Below are positions 1 to 9,307 of a DNA stretch of 64,000 bases, piece by piece. How positions within the stretch are numbered: position 1 is the stretch's first letter; each line of letters begins with the position of its first letter. The stretch is taken from positions 186,001 through 250,000 of the forward strand of contig NZ_PIPP01000002.1 of NCBI RefSeq assembly GCF_003987345.1, written 5' to 3'. The notes under the pieces are model-generated. The model saw nothing but the letters and a program-made list of their open reading frames with translations, did no database searches and was not told where the DNA came from. The position numbers and the translations under genes are program-made. Origin of the DNA: Aliidiomarina shirensis (GTDB taxonomy: Bacteria; Pseudomonadota; Gammaproteobacteria; Enterobacterales; Alteromonadaceae).

Positions 1-1047
1 GTAGAGAACGAAAACTGAAAGATAGATAAGCAGAATAACCACATCTGCCACTTTAAAGTACTCTAACAGAATACCCACCGCGGCCCAAAAACACGCCGAT
101 GCAAAAATGATTACCAACGCTTCGCGGGGGCTAAAACCTGCACGCATAAATATATGATGTAAATGATTTCTATCCGGCCGCAACGGGCTTTGCCCTTTCA
201 TCATGCGACGCACCATAATGCCTACCATATCCATAATTGGGATGGTTACCAACCAAAGCGCGGTTACAGCACGAATGGGCTCACGCGTATCGCTAATAGT
301 GAACATGTTGCCGAATTTTAAAACGTATTCTTTGCTCATTTCTGGCGAGAGCATGATGGCGATCAACCATATTGATAGCAAACCAATAAACATTGAGCCC
401 GCATCGCCCATAAAAATTTGATCTACGCGCGAGCCGGTTTTTTGTAAGTTTCGATACAGGAATGGTATGAGCGCGAAAACCGCTACGAGCGAGAAGAATA
501 ATGCTTCGGGGTGACCATAGATCACTGAAAGTACCGCGATACCACCAAAGGTAACAAGTGCAATACTACCTAGTAATCCATCGATACCATCGATCATGTT
601 GTAGGCGTTCATTGCCACCATGATCGCGAAAATAGTGAAGGGAACCGAGAATACGCCTAACTCAACTTCGCCCAAGTTGAGTAAGTTGCCTAACGAATTA
701 ATTTCAACGCCAGCCCCTACTACAAGGATACCGGACGCAATAATCTGCACAACAATGCGAGTGAGAACGGGGAGATCGAAGCGGTCGTCGATGATGCCAG
801 TAGCAACAATAATGGATGTTGCCAGCATGGTGGCGAGTAAAACCCCGCTAAAGGCCACGCCAAAGCACCAGACGATAAAAACCGTGATGTAAATGCTTAA
901 ACCGCCAGTTAATGGCACTTCACCCATGTGCGCTTTGCGCGAACAAGGTTTATCAGTGAGGCCAACCGATCTTGCAACCGGTATCATTACTGAACTCACC
1001 ACACCAAACAACATGGCAGTGACAAGCCCAAGCACCATTATTTCCAC
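1..1047 (-). CDS. wecA: WecA/TagO-family undecaprenyl-phosphate glycosyl-1-phosphate transferase (3' end off window)
   Basis: This integral membrane enzyme is predicted to start the polysaccharide repeat by moving a sugar-1-phosphate (GlcNAc-1-P in classical WecA) from a UDP-sugar to undecaprenyl phosphate at the inner membrane. I translated it directly from the minus strand; it stays open to base 1, so 349 residues are visible and little is missing. Family motifs are present: DDRFD (about residues 87-91), NAYNMIDGIDGL (about 147-158, catalytic Asp region), FMGDAGSMF, and the C-terminal NHLHHIFMRAG. Hydrophobic segments fill the rest. I chose the GTG at 1047 because AGGAG lies 6 bases upstream; an ATG at 1038 is 15 bases away. 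It is the last gene of the operon, about 230 bp after the WbuB-like gene. The exact sugar is not decided by the sequence. Confidence 0.9.
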   Translation of the reverse strand, partial: MEIMVLGLVTAMLFGVVSSVMIPVARSVGLTDKPCSRKAHMGEVPLTGGLSIYITVFIVWCFGVAFSGVLLATMLATSIIVATGIIDDRFDLPVLTRIVVQIIASGILVVGAGVEINSLGNLLNLGEVELGVFSVPFTIFAIMVAMNAYNMIDGIDGLLGSIALVTFGGIAVLSVIYGHPEALFFSLVAVFALIPFLYRNLQKTGSRVDQIFMGDAGSMFIGLLSIWLIAIMLSPEMSKEYVLKFGNMFTISDTREPIRAVTALWLVTIPIMDMVGIMVRRMMKGQSPLRPDRNHLHHIFMRAGFSPREALVIIFASACFWAAVGILLEYFKVADVVILLIYLSVFVLY

Positions 1048-1278
1048 AAACAACTCCTAAAAACGATAACTCAGCCAACGATCCCTGTGGCCTCGGCGCT
1101 GCAAATTCACAGCAGGTAACAGAAACCGAAACAGCATGATTATAAACTAAAAAGTTAAGAAATACGTAACTCAAGCGCTACGCTAATTTTTAGTATTCAG
1201 AATATGATCATTATCCTATCACAATTGTTGTTTGCTGGAATTAAATTAAGCGTAAATTTTAGCGTATATAGTTGTCGC

Positions 1279-2514
1279 TCAGCCTCCCGTTCGCGCTAAA
1301 ATCTGTTGTGCAATTGATTCTACCGAAAACTCATCGCGTAAAAGCTGTAGCCCATTGATGCCCTGCTCTTTTCTGAGTTCGGAACTATCTAATAATTGCT
1401 CTGCCGCACGGTAAAGTTCTTCATCATCGCCATTTAAGCGCACAAAGCCTGCACCCATGCCATTTAATAGCGGCATTAAATCATTATCCTTATTCACGCT
1501 ACCCAAAATCGGCTTCGCATGAGCCATATAGCCTAAGAGCTTGCCCGGGAAGTTATGCGTGGTGTGGTTCTTCGATAAGGTAAACAACCCAACATCTACT
1601 TCGCTTAATAAGCTATCGAACGCTGCCTGTTGAATAGATGGGAGGTAGGTGAAATTCTGCAAATCCCAATCTCGGGCAAGTTTTTTAACCAATTCCACTT
1701 CATCACCGGCACCAACAAAGAGAAAATGCGCTTCACTGCGGTGCCTTAGGCTTCGTGCCAGCCGCATTAGATTCGCCATATCCTGAGCAACGCCAATGTT
1801 GCCGCCGTAAAAGAAAATCACTTTGTTTTCTAAGTTCAACTTGGCACGAACACTAACATGCTTTTCAGGCGCTATTTTTTCACCAATAGCCGCCCAGTTC
1901 CGCAGAACTTCTACCGTAGCCGATGTGTTATGGGATGCTTTGAAAAGCGCCAAGTTGTTTTCCGACATTACTCCGATGGTATCGGCTGCTCGATACGTTT
2001 GCGCTTCAAAATAACGAAAATACTTTTCAATCGGAGAGCCGGCCCGAATTATCTTTTCATCAATCGCCCACTGCGGGAAAAAATCACGCAAAATTAGGTA
2101 AGTTTTGCACTTGTGCTGCGCTTTCAGCTTTTTAACTAAAGGCCCCCAAAATATCGAAGGCGAATAATAAACAACCGCATCAATATCTTGCTTTTTTAAC
2201 TTTGAGTTTATGCCACGCCAAGCCCGCCATGAAAGCACCGTTTCGTTCAGTGCTCTGCGCACTTTTCCGGCACCTTTCAATTTACCCGTTTTAAAGCGCA
2301 GAACTTGTACGCCCTCAAAAACTTCAAGCGTAGAAGCGGTATTCAAGGAAGGCTCTGGTGTTACCACAATAACGTTATGGCCCATGCGAATGAGCTCTTG
2401 TGCTAACTCATGGCACATTTTCGCCGCTACTTTAGAACTTGATGGGAGATAATCATCGACCAGAAGCAATATTCGCTGTTTATTTGCTACGTCACTGTTC
2501 GATTTACCAATCAT
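1279..2514 (-). CDS. wbuB: GT4 glycosyltransferase, WbuB-like (predicted L-FucNAc transferase)
   Basis: This is a 411-residue GT-B fold glycosyltransferase, predicted to transfer L-FucNAc to the lipid-linked acceptor on the cytoplasmic face. The N-terminal half starts LLLVDDYLPSSSKVAAKM, the usual opening of the GT4/WcaI-WbuB group. The C-terminal donor domain carries FFYGGNIGVAQDM and FLFVGAGDE, followed by the acidic FPGKLLGYMAHAKPIL segment. The start overlaps the end of fnlC by 11 bp, so translation is probably coupled. WbuB directly follows fnlC in the E. coli O26-type fnl cluster, which is the main reason for the functional call. Confidence in the fold is high; confidence in the donor sugar is moderate. 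Confidence 0.8.
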   Translation of the reverse strand: MIGKSNSDVANKQRILLLVDDYLPSSSKVAAKMCHELAQELIRMGHNVIVVTPEPSLNTASTLEVFEGVQVLRFKTGKLKGAGKVRRALNETVLSWRAWRGINSKLKKQDIDAVVYYSPSIFWGPLVKKLKAQHKCKTYLILRDFFPQWAIDEKIIRAGSPIEKYFRYFEAQTYRAADTIGVMSENNLALFKASHNTSATVEVLRNWAAIGEKIAPEKHVSVRAKLNLENKVIFFYGGNIGVAQDMANLMRLARSLRHRSEAHFLFVGAGDEVELVKKLARDWDLQNFTYLPSIQQAAFDSLLSEVDVGLFTLSKNHTTHNFPGKLLGYMAHAKPILGSVNKDNDLMPLLNGMGAGFVRLNGDDEELYRAAEQLLDSSELRKEQGINGLQLLRDEFSVESIAQQILARTGG

Positions 2515-3658
2515 AACGACTAAATGAATCCATGTTTTTCCAATGATTTGTAAGTTTCGCGGTGCCTGTAATCAGGCGCACTACTCGTTCGGATGTGTTT
2601 CGAATTTTATATTCCGCTGGGATTTCGCGTTCGGTTCCAGAAAATACCTCACGTGAAGCTGTGGCAATGCGCACACCCTCGATTAAAGTATCTTTATCTA
2701 GGCCCGTTAACGCTATTGCACCGGTATCCAGAGCCTCAGGACGCTCAATCGAACGGCGTAATGTAACCGCAGGGAAATCTAGAATAGATGATTCTTCACT
2801 AATAGTGCCGCTATCGGAAATAGCGCAGAACGCATCCATCTGTAGTTTATTGTAATCAAAGAAGCCGAATGGCTTTAAGAAGCGAATACCATCGCTAACT
2901 TTATCTAACCCAAGCTTCTCTAACCGATTACGGGTGCGCGGATGGGTTGATACTACTACCGGATAGCCATAGGCTTCATGTAAGGCATTCAGCGCTTCAA
3001 CTACTTTTCCTAAGTTTTCTTTACTATCTACGTTTTCTTCGCGATGCACGCTCACGATGAAGAATTTACCCGCTTCAAGCTGCAACTCTTCCAGTACTTT
3101 GGAAGCATGAATTGATGGCAGAACATGCTCCAACACTTCACGCATTGGTGAACCGGTAAGATAAATAAATCGGTGTGATAGCCCTTCACTAATCAAATGG
3201 CGGCGAGCATGTTCGGTGTAAACCAAGTTGAAATCGGCTAGGTGATCGACCAGTTTCCGGTTGATTTCTTCCGGTACATTGGCATCGAAACTGCGATTTC
3301 CGGCTTCCATGTGATAGGTAGGAATCTTCATGCGCTTGGCCATAATAGTGGCTGTAGCGCTGTTGGTATCACCCAAAACTAAAACGGCATCTGGCTTTTC
3401 TTCTAGAATCACCTGCTCAGTTTTAATTAATATTTCACCTAAACTTCTGCCTAGGCTGGAGGTATCAACATTCAAAAAGTGATCGGGCTGACGCACACCC
3501 AGCTCTTCAAAAAACACATCATTTAATTCGTAATCGTAGTTCTGCCCAGTATGCACAATTTTATGATCTACAACCTGATCAAGAGCTGCCATTACGCGTG
3601 ATAAACGAATAATTTCTGGACGCGTGCCCAGAATTGTCATTACTTTTAATTTTTTCAT
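2504..3658 (-). CDS. fnlC: UDP-2-acetamido-2,6-dideoxy-L-talose 2-epimerase (FnlC/CapG type)
   Basis: This 384-residue protein belongs to the non-hydrolysing UDP-GlcNAc 2-epimerase family (WecB-like). It is predicted to do the last step of UDP-L-FucNAc synthesis by inverting C2 of UDP-L-pneumosamine. Visible motifs are TILGTRPEIIRLSRVM at the N terminus, HTGQNYDYELNDVFF, LVLGDTNSATA, HMEAGNRSFD and VSVHREENVD, then FGFFDYNKLQ and ISDSGTISEESSIL in the C-terminal domain. Such epimerases are normally about 370-390 residues. The start overlaps the end of fnlB by 4 bp. A plain WecB role is possible by sequence alone, but the fnlA and fnlB neighbours make FnlC much more likely. Confidence 0.88.
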   Translation of the reverse strand: MKKLKVMTILGTRPEIIRLSRVMAALDQVVDHKIVHTGQNYDYELNDVFFEELGVRQPDHFLNVDTSSLGRSLGEILIKTEQVILEEKPDAVLVLGDTNSATATIMAKRMKIPTYHMEAGNRSFDANVPEEINRKLVDHLADFNLVYTEHARRHLISEGLSHRFIYLTGSPMREVLEHVLPSIHASKVLEELQLEAGKFFIVSVHREENVDSKENLGKVVEALNALHEAYGYPVVVSTHPRTRNRLEKLGLDKVSDGIRFLKPFGFFDYNKLQMDAFCAISDSGTISEESSILDFPAVTLRRSIERPEALDTGAIALTGLDKDTLIEGVRIATASREVFSGTEREIPAEYKIRNTSERVVRLITGTAKLTNHWKNMDSFSRYDW

Positions 3659-4809
3659 TCTGTTCCCACTGGAGATGTATAGGTATCGGGCTTTTCTCGA
3701 TCAAATATTTCATTTGCCCACAACATAACAATCATTTCTTGATCGCCTACGTTGGTTATATCGTGGCTCCAGCCCGGAGCGGTTTCAACAATCTCGGGGC
3801 TATCACCATCCGTGAACAGCTCATAGAATTCACCGGTAACCATGTGGCGGAATCGGAAACATGCCTTCCCTTTGATGACTAGGAACTTCTCGGTTTTACT
3901 GTGATGGTAGTGGCCACCTCGGGTAATCCCCGGATGCGCGGTAAAAAATGAAAACTGCCCTGCATCTGGTGTTTTCAGCATTTCCACAAACACACCGCGC
4001 TCATCACCGTACTTGGGAACTGTGTAAGTGAACAATTCCGGAGGTAAATAGCTGATATAAGTTGAGTATAGCTTGCGGGTAAAGCCTGTTCCTACTCGCG
4101 CACTAATCAGCGTATTTCGGCTTTCTTTAAACCCACGCAGCTCTTCCGCAATGCTGCCTACCGTTGCTTGATACACAGGCTCAATTGATTGAACGCCGGT
4201 TGCCGGTAGCGCGCCTACCCCTGAAACCGATTCTAAGGCTGCTTTCGCCGTGTTCACTAGCTCAGCAACAACATCGTCAACATAAACGAGTTTCACTTCC
4301 GCTTCGGTGTTATGAATTTCTATCGGGATATCGCGAATGATATTGTGGCAAAACGTAGCCACCATCGAGTTATAATTTGGCTTACACCATTTTCCGAATA
4401 CATTCGCCAATCGATAAACGTATACCGGCGATCCGGTTTCTGCCTGTAGCTTTAGTAATATATCTTCGGCGGCCTTCTTACTCTCGCCGTATGGATTGGC
4501 GCGCTCGGCCTGAATTGAAGAGCTATATAAAATGGGAATTTGCTTGCCATTTTTTTCTACGATGGCGCGAACGGCCGCAACCAATGATTGCGTTAATTCT
4601 GTATTGCCTTCAGTGAACTCATCGTCATGCTGTGGGCGATTAACCCCGGCAAGATGTATCACTGCGTCGGCTTCGCTCACAAGACCCTGCAGCTCCTGGA
4701 TATCGTTATCTCGCGTAAACGTAGTAACCTCTACGTTATCGAGTTCACCCAGGTAAACTAAGAGATTCTTGCCTACAAATCCATTTGCACCGGTAACTAA
4801 TAATTTCAT
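3655..4809 (-). CDS. fnlB: Bifunctional epimerase/reductase of the UDP-L-FucNAc pathway (FnlB/CapF)
   Basis: This is a two-domain enzyme of 384 residues. Residues 1-250 form a short-chain dehydrogenase (VTGANGFVGKNLLVYL nucleotide motif, YSSSIQAERANPYGESKKAAE with the Y-x3-K pair). Residues 260-380 form a cupin with the metal-binding run GGHYHHSKTEKFLVIKG. In CapF the cupin domain epimerises at C3 and the SDR domain reduces C4, giving UDP-L-6-deoxy-talosamine from the FnlA product. The gene lies between fnlA and fnlC, 14 bp after fnlA and overlapping fnlC by 4 bp. The SDR-cupin fusion is diagnostic of the family. Confidence 0.92.
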   Translation of the reverse strand: MKLLVTGANGFVGKNLLVYLGELDNVEVTTFTRDNDIQELQGLVSEADAVIHLAGVNRPQHDDEFTEGNTELTQSLVAAVRAIVEKNGKQIPILYSSSIQAERANPYGESKKAAEDILLKLQAETGSPVYVYRLANVFGKWCKPNYNSMVATFCHNIIRDIPIEIHNTEAEVKLVYVDDVVAELVNTAKAALESVSGVGALPATGVQSIEPVYQATVGSIAEELRGFKESRNTLISARVGTGFTRKLYSTYISYLPPELFTYTVPKYGDERGVFVEMLKTPDAGQFSFFTAHPGITRGGHYHHSKTEKFLVIKGKACFRFRHMVTGEFYELFTDGDSPEIVETAPGWSHDITNVGDQEMIVMLWANEIFDREKPDTYTSPVGTE

Positions 4810-4823
4810 TCAATAAACCTTTG

Positions 4824-5861
4824 TTAACCTTCTGGGTGAATATAATCACCAGCGGCAAAAGCCCGCATAAACTCAAGTTTCAGGAGAAGCTTTTTCATAC
4901 CTTCGATATCTAAACGCTCAGTATTGTGTGAGTTGTAATCTTCAACGCTAGAAATTGATATATCGCCTTCCTCAACAAACTTGGCGTAGTTCAAATCGCG
5001 GAGATCTGGCGGAATTCGGTAATACTCACCCATATCTTCGGCACACACCATTTCTTCGCGTGATAGTAACGCTTCATATAGCTTTTCGCCATGGCGCGTA
5101 CCCATCACCTGAACTGGGTAATCTTGTTTATCGACCATTTCCAAAATAGCTTTGGTGAGCGTTTCGATAGTGGCGGCGGGCGCTTTTTGCACAAATATAT
5201 CGCCATTGGTACCGTGCTCGAATGCGTAGAGCACGAGATCCACGGCGTCGTCTAAGGTCATCATGAATCGAGTCATGTTCGGATCGGTAATGGTAATCGG
5301 CTTACCAGCGCGAATCTGATCTACAAAAAGCGGAATAACAGAGCCACGAGATGCCATTACATTGCCATACCGCGTACCGCAAATAATGGTGTTGTTTTCA
5401 TCGATATTTCGAGATTTAGCCACCATAACTTTTTCCATCATGGCTTTCGAAATACCCATGGCATTGATTGGGTACACAGCTTTATCGGTGCTTAAGCACA
5501 CAACGCGCTTAACACCGTTACGGATAGCCGCTTCTAAAACGTTTTCCGTGCCTAGCACATTAGTTTTTACTGCTTCCATGGGGTGAAACTCGCACGAAGG
5601 CACTTGCTTAAGTGCGGCTGCGTGGTAGATAAAATCAACACCGCGAGTAGCTGTTAATACACTTGAGAAATCGCGCACATCACCTAGATAGAACTTTAAT
5701 TTCGGATGATTGTAAGCCTTACGCATATCATCTTGCTTTTTTTCATCACGGCTAAAAATTCGGATTTCGCTAATGTCCGTATCTAGGAATCGCTTCAGTA
5801 CGGCATTACCGAAGGAGCCTGTGCCCCCCGTTATCATCAGAGTTTTTCCAAGAAAATTCAT
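4824..5861 (-). CDS. fnlA: UDP-GlcNAc 4,6-dehydratase (5-inverting), FnlA/CapE
   Basis: This soluble NAD(P)-dependent SDR enzyme (345 residues) starts L-FucNAc synthesis by dehydrating UDP-GlcNAc at C4/C6 with inversion at C5. The nucleotide motif is ITGGTGSFGNAVLKRF near residue 10. The active-site run is TDKAVYPINAMGISKAMMEK, in which Met replaces the usual catalytic Tyr; that is typical of the FnlA/PglF/FlaA1 dehydratases rather than a defect. The length matches the short soluble class, so this is not the membrane-anchored PglF/WbpM type. It is nine bases downstream of the GT4 gene in the same operon. Confidence 0.92.
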   Translation of the reverse strand: MNFLGKTLMITGGTGSFGNAVLKRFLDTDISEIRIFSRDEKKQDDMRKAYNHPKLKFYLGDVRDFSSVLTATRGVDFIYHAAALKQVPSCEFHPMEAVKTNVLGTENVLEAAIRNGVKRVVCLSTDKAVYPINAMGISKAMMEKVMVAKSRNIDENNTIICGTRYGNVMASRGSVIPLFVDQIRAGKPITITDPNMTRFMMTLDDAVDLVLYAFEHGTNGDIFVQKAPAATIETLTKAILEMVDKQDYPVQVMGTRHGEKLYEALLSREEMVCAEDMGEYYRIPPDLRDLNYAKFVEEGDISISSVEDYNSHNTERLDIEGMKKLLLKLEFMRAFAAGDYIHPEG

Positions 5862-5870
5862 CTGTCCTCT

Positions 5871-7013
5871 CTATCTTTCATGGCGCTTATTAGTAAACAT
5901 ATTCACATTATCCAGAATTGCGTCTTCATTGGAAAACTTTTCTTTTGCCCAGTTCAAAACACCCGCTCGCATAGCCAAGCGTTGTGCCGGGGGCATTTCG
6001 GCTAATTCATCAATAATCTGTACGTATTTGTTCTCTTCATGGAGCGGTATATCCCAGCCGAGGCCCAAGGATTCAAGGTTTCTCCATGGTGTGCAATCGG
6101 AAACAAGAATCGGTAACCCTGCGGAAAGTGCCTCAACAATAACATGCCCGTAGTTCTCGCCGAATGTAGGAAAGAAGAACAAATCATAGCCGCTAAGTGT
6201 AGCCACCACCTGCTCAGGGTTTAAGTTCCCGCAATGCTTCACCTTAATCTGTTTCGGCATTTGCTCTATCGCAGCACAACATTCAGACCAATATGCCTTG
6301 TCTTCAATTGGCCCATAAATATCGAAAACAATACTCTTTTGCGATAACGCCAGTAGCTTCAACGCCCCCAGTAAATTCTTTTTTTCCGAAATCCGGGATA
6401 AAAATACGATCCGCAAATTACCATCATTGGCCGTGCCGTGCGCTTCGCCGAAGCGGTTATCGGAAATATTCCCAGCTAACACTACATCGGCCTTCTTGCC
6501 AATTACCTTAGCGATATCATCACGCTCAGAAGGCGATGTTGCCTGCCAGTTAACCTTGCTGTGAATACGCAAAAATCGGGAAGCTTTAATAAAAAAATTC
6601 TTTTTGGCCGCTTTAATTTTGAGCGCACCTTCAGAAAACTCTCCCCTTGGCGCCAAAATCACCCGTTTACCAAACAATTTCGAGAGTAATACCGGAAAAA
6701 TTGCGAACCTAGCGGCAAAAAATGAATTAATGTAAATTACATCCCAATCCGAACTGCGTAGCGTTCTGAATATCTGTAGCCAGCCCTGCATGCCGTTAGC
6801 GCAATAAAATACGTTCATCCCATCCACTTGATTCCACGCGCCTATTTCAACCGATTCGTACGGTTGGGTATCACCCAAATCGCGATCACTAGTAATGATG
6901 TGGTATTCGAGTTCAGGAGAACTTGATCTGTGAACCAAGTTCTTAATCGATTTAATTGGCCCGCCCCCTTTAAAACCGGGAACAAAGTATGGTGCGAATA
7001 CTAAAATCTTCAT
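5871..7013 (-). CDS. GT4-family glycosyltransferase
   Basis: This 380-residue GT-B glycosyltransferase is predicted to add one sugar of the repeat unit at the cytoplasmic face of the inner membrane. The N-terminal acceptor domain starts MKILVFAPYFVPGFKGGGPI. The donor domain shows IVFLSRISEKKNL, and the family E-x7-E region FFPTFGENYGHVIVEALSAG lies near residue 300. It sits between wzy (19 bp upstream) and fnlA (9 bp downstream), so it is co-transcribed with them. Donor and acceptor cannot be read from the sequence; Qui4NFo, ribose-containing or hexosamine acceptors are all open. Confidence 0.85.
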   Translation of the reverse strand: MKILVFAPYFVPGFKGGGPIKSIKNLVHRSSSPELEYHIITSDRDLGDTQPYESVEIGAWNQVDGMNVFYCANGMQGWLQIFRTLRSSDWDVIYINSFFAARFAIFPVLLSKLFGKRVILAPRGEFSEGALKIKAAKKNFFIKASRFLRIHSKVNWQATSPSERDDIAKVIGKKADVVLAGNISDNRFGEAHGTANDGNLRIVFLSRISEKKNLLGALKLLALSQKSIVFDIYGPIEDKAYWSECCAAIEQMPKQIKVKHCGNLNPEQVVATLSGYDLFFFPTFGENYGHVIVEALSAGLPILVSDCTPWRNLESLGLGWDIPLHEENKYVQIIDELAEMPPAQRLAMRAGVLNWAKEKFSNEDAILDNVNMFTNKRHER

Positions 7014-7032
7014 AGTGAACTCTTCGGAATGC

Positions 7033-8268
7033 TCATGCGGTATCCGCTTGCTTTGATGGCAATAGCGACATAAGAATATGCATACAAAACATAATGATAG
7101 CTAAGATAAGTAAAGCCTGAATATAATTTATAAAAGCATTTATCCAACCGAAGCAAATCAGTTTTAAGATTGAAATCCATGTTAATAATCGTAACTTTCC
7201 GGACGGGTCAATGAAATTCGAAAGCAAAATGGCAATAACCATCAGCAGAATCGAGAAAATAACGATGAGAAAACCGGAAACACCGTATGCAAAGGCATAG
7301 CCAAACAAGCCAATGTGCGAATTCCAGCCCTCTACATTATTGATGTGAAACGCCAGCATTGATTGTGGCGAATCAACAAGATCACGAGTAACGATGGTTC
7401 GCGAACCTATAGTGTTGAAAATCCAGTTTGTATTGAAGAAATCAATTACGTGAAGCTCTGTTGATACGTATAAGCTTCTAAAATTCTCCATTAAGTAGCT
7501 CAGGTTGGCAACAACCTGAAACCGCTCAAACGATTGAATAAGGTATGTGTGGTATGTATTTAAGAGGTTCGATCCTAATAGCGATTTCACACTTTCAAAA
7601 AAACTGGTCCCCGATACATACTGCATAATCACAGCATTTTTGAGGATCCGAACAAACGGATATACCGCCAGCCCGAGGGCCGTTAGGAAAATGACTTTGA
7701 GCTTAAAAGATAACTGTTCGCGGTTACTACTACAGTAAATATAGAGAACAAATAAGGTGAGCAGTTGGCCCGTTTGCCCTGCGATCAGGCAGTAGGCAAC
7801 ATAGAATGCCACGATTAGATAATACAGCGGGCCTCGGATATTTGAGTAAATAAAAATATAGGCCAAAACCAGTACTGCAGGCTGCAGGAGTGCGTAGAGC
7901 TGCCGGGCGCTTTGATTTTCATTGTTATTTGCCAAATCACCCAAGCCGGCAACACCGATTTGATAAAAAATGGCGCTATAAAATCCAAACGCTAAAACCA
8001 ATAATGCGGGGTACGATAGTTTCTGATAATCGAGTGAAATCGAAGGTATCTTGATACTATTGATAAGTGGATACAATACCTTCAATGTGAAGAAAAATGT
8101 AAACAAAACCAATAGAATAGCCACAAAAATACTACTGATACTAGCGGAATATTCGTAGCCGAAATCGCCACCTAGTACGCCGCCCAAACTTATAAAGAGG
8201 ACGCCGCAGTAGACATTAAAAAACACATACAACGCGAGTATGTATTTTCGCGAAAAATCATTTTCCAT
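7033..8268 (-). CDS. wzy: Probable O-antigen polymerase Wzy
   Basis: This 411-residue, very hydrophobic protein has roughly ten predicted membrane helices and one large periplasmic loop at about residues 255-335 (from QSFERFQVVANL to GWNSHIGLFG). That topology is typical of Wzy, which joins repeat units on the periplasmic face. Wzy sequences are poorly conserved, so the call rests on topology, position in a Wzx-dependent cluster, and the lack of another candidate. The DNA is AT-rich compared with flanking housekeeping genes, which is common for wzy and suggests horizontal exchange. It could also be another polytopic membrane protein. Confidence 0.7.
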   Translation of the reverse strand: MENDFSRKYILALYVFFNVYCGVLFISLGGVLGGDFGYEYSASISSIFVAILLVLFTFFFTLKVLYPLINSIKIPSISLDYQKLSYPALLVLAFGFYSAIFYQIGVAGLGDLANNNENQSARQLYALLQPAVLVLAYIFIYSNIRGPLYYLIVAFYVAYCLIAGQTGQLLTLFVLYIYCSSNREQLSFKLKVIFLTALGLAVYPFVRILKNAVIMQYVSGTSFFESVKSLLGSNLLNTYHTYLIQSFERFQVVANLSYLMENFRSLYVSTELHVIDFFNTNWIFNTIGSRTIVTRDLVDSPQSMLAFHINNVEGWNSHIGLFGYAFAYGVSGFLIVIFSILLMVIAILLSNFIDPSGKLRLLTWISILKLICFGWINAFINYIQALLILAIIMFCMHILMSLLPSKQADTA

Positions 8269-8344
8269 TAAAAAACCTGATGGCCTGATGCTGCTGAATG
8301 ATTTTATTGGTACGAAACCGGAATATGCACAACATAATGTGGGC

Positions 8345-9307
8345 TTACTTGTTGATAAGCTTTCGTAGTGGCACGAGTAGCTTATTTGGAACTATTCTTT
8401 TTATCGTTGTTTTAATAACATTTACTGACCCAACCCTCATTTGATAAGTCACTCCTGGTTGGATCATTTCATTTGTGTCCACGCAATAAACTGGCTTATT
8501 CGCTATTTTTGCGATTTCGATACTTTGCCGATAATCGCTCTCGATAAAGAGCTCGGTTGCTGAGTTTTTATAAAATAAGCCTTTGTGCTCAGCGTGATTA
8601 TTCTGTTCTTGCCTTACTTGCATATTTGGCAAATCCAACATAATCAAATGATCATACTGGACACCTACCTTTTCCAGCCATTTTTCTGTTTCTCCGCGAT
8701 ATTTCTCTAAACGGCTCGTTACAACTGCATGTACTTTTCGCGAAGGTATATTCAACGGCAGAGCTGAGTTAATGAAGGATAAGTATTTTTCACCATCATC
8801 GTTTGCTTCGTTATCAGGATCGAGACACAACACGCCATCAATATCGAAACATGAATTGGTAATCACCTCGTGATGGAAAATATTCCACTCAAATACCCGA
8901 GGAAAAGGCACGGTTTCAAAAAAGAATGACACGTCGCTTCTTCGTTTAATATCTGAATATATCGCGCACGTTTGTATTCGAGAACGCAGCGCTTCAGGCA
9001 CGAGCGCCAAATCTTTCTTCAGTGATTGCCCGGAAGCGATACTATCATCAACAACAAGAATTCTATTTGCTTCTTGAGGTAGTTTAATGGCCTTAGAAAC
9101 ATTGCGGGTGTACCCAGATTTAAGTGGGGTATTGTTCACAAATGAGAGCAGATCGGTGCAAGGTAAATTCAATCTAAGTGCAATCATATAGGCAGGAATC
9201 ATCCCACTTCTGGGAAGGCCAACTATCAAATCAAATTTTTGCTCATGGATTCTGTTCAGATTCGCAGAAACTACACTCGCCATATCCGCATACGTTCTAA
9301 AGTTCAT
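8345..9307 (-). CDS. Phosphoribosyltransferase-HAD phosphatase fusion; candidate ribofuranosyltransferase
   Basis: This is a 320-residue two-domain protein. Residues 1-130 resemble a type I phosphoribosyltransferase: VGLPRSGMIPAY (about 29-40, pyrophosphate loop) and RILVVDDSIASGQSL (about 82-96, PRPP loop). Residues 150-300 resemble a HAD hydrolase: CFDIDGVLC (about 153-161, Asp nucleophile motif), VVTSR (motif II) and ELFIESD (acidic motif IV). Dual phosphoribosyltransferase/phosphatase proteins are known to make ribofuranose in Klebsiella O antigens from PRPP: one domain transfers phosphoribose, the other removes the 5-phosphate. The fusion and its place among glycosyltransferases fit that model, but the phosphoribosyltransferase motif here is the canonical purine-salvage type. 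The start overlaps the preceding GT2 gene by 11 bp. Function remains inferred. Confidence 0.6.
   Translation of the reverse strand: MNFRTYADMASVVSANLNRIHEQKFDLIVGLPRSGMIPAYMIALRLNLPCTDLLSFVNNTPLKSGYTRNVSKAIKLPQEANRILVVDDSIASGQSLKKDLALVPEALRSRIQTCAIYSDIKRRSDVSFFFETVPFPRVFEWNIFHHEVITNSCFDIDGVLCLDPDNEANDDGEKYLSFINSALPLNIPSRKVHAVVTSRLEKYRGETEKWLEKVGVQYDHLIMLDLPNMQVRQEQNNHAEHKGLFYKNSATELFIESDYRQSIEIAKIANKPVYCVDTNEMIQPGVTYQMRVGSVNVIKTTIKRIVPNKLLVPLRKLINK

Noticed and set aside
953..1174. 73-codon minus-strand frame over the wecA start
   Set aside because: Out of frame with the WecA-like gene, which has all family motifs; a shadow frame.
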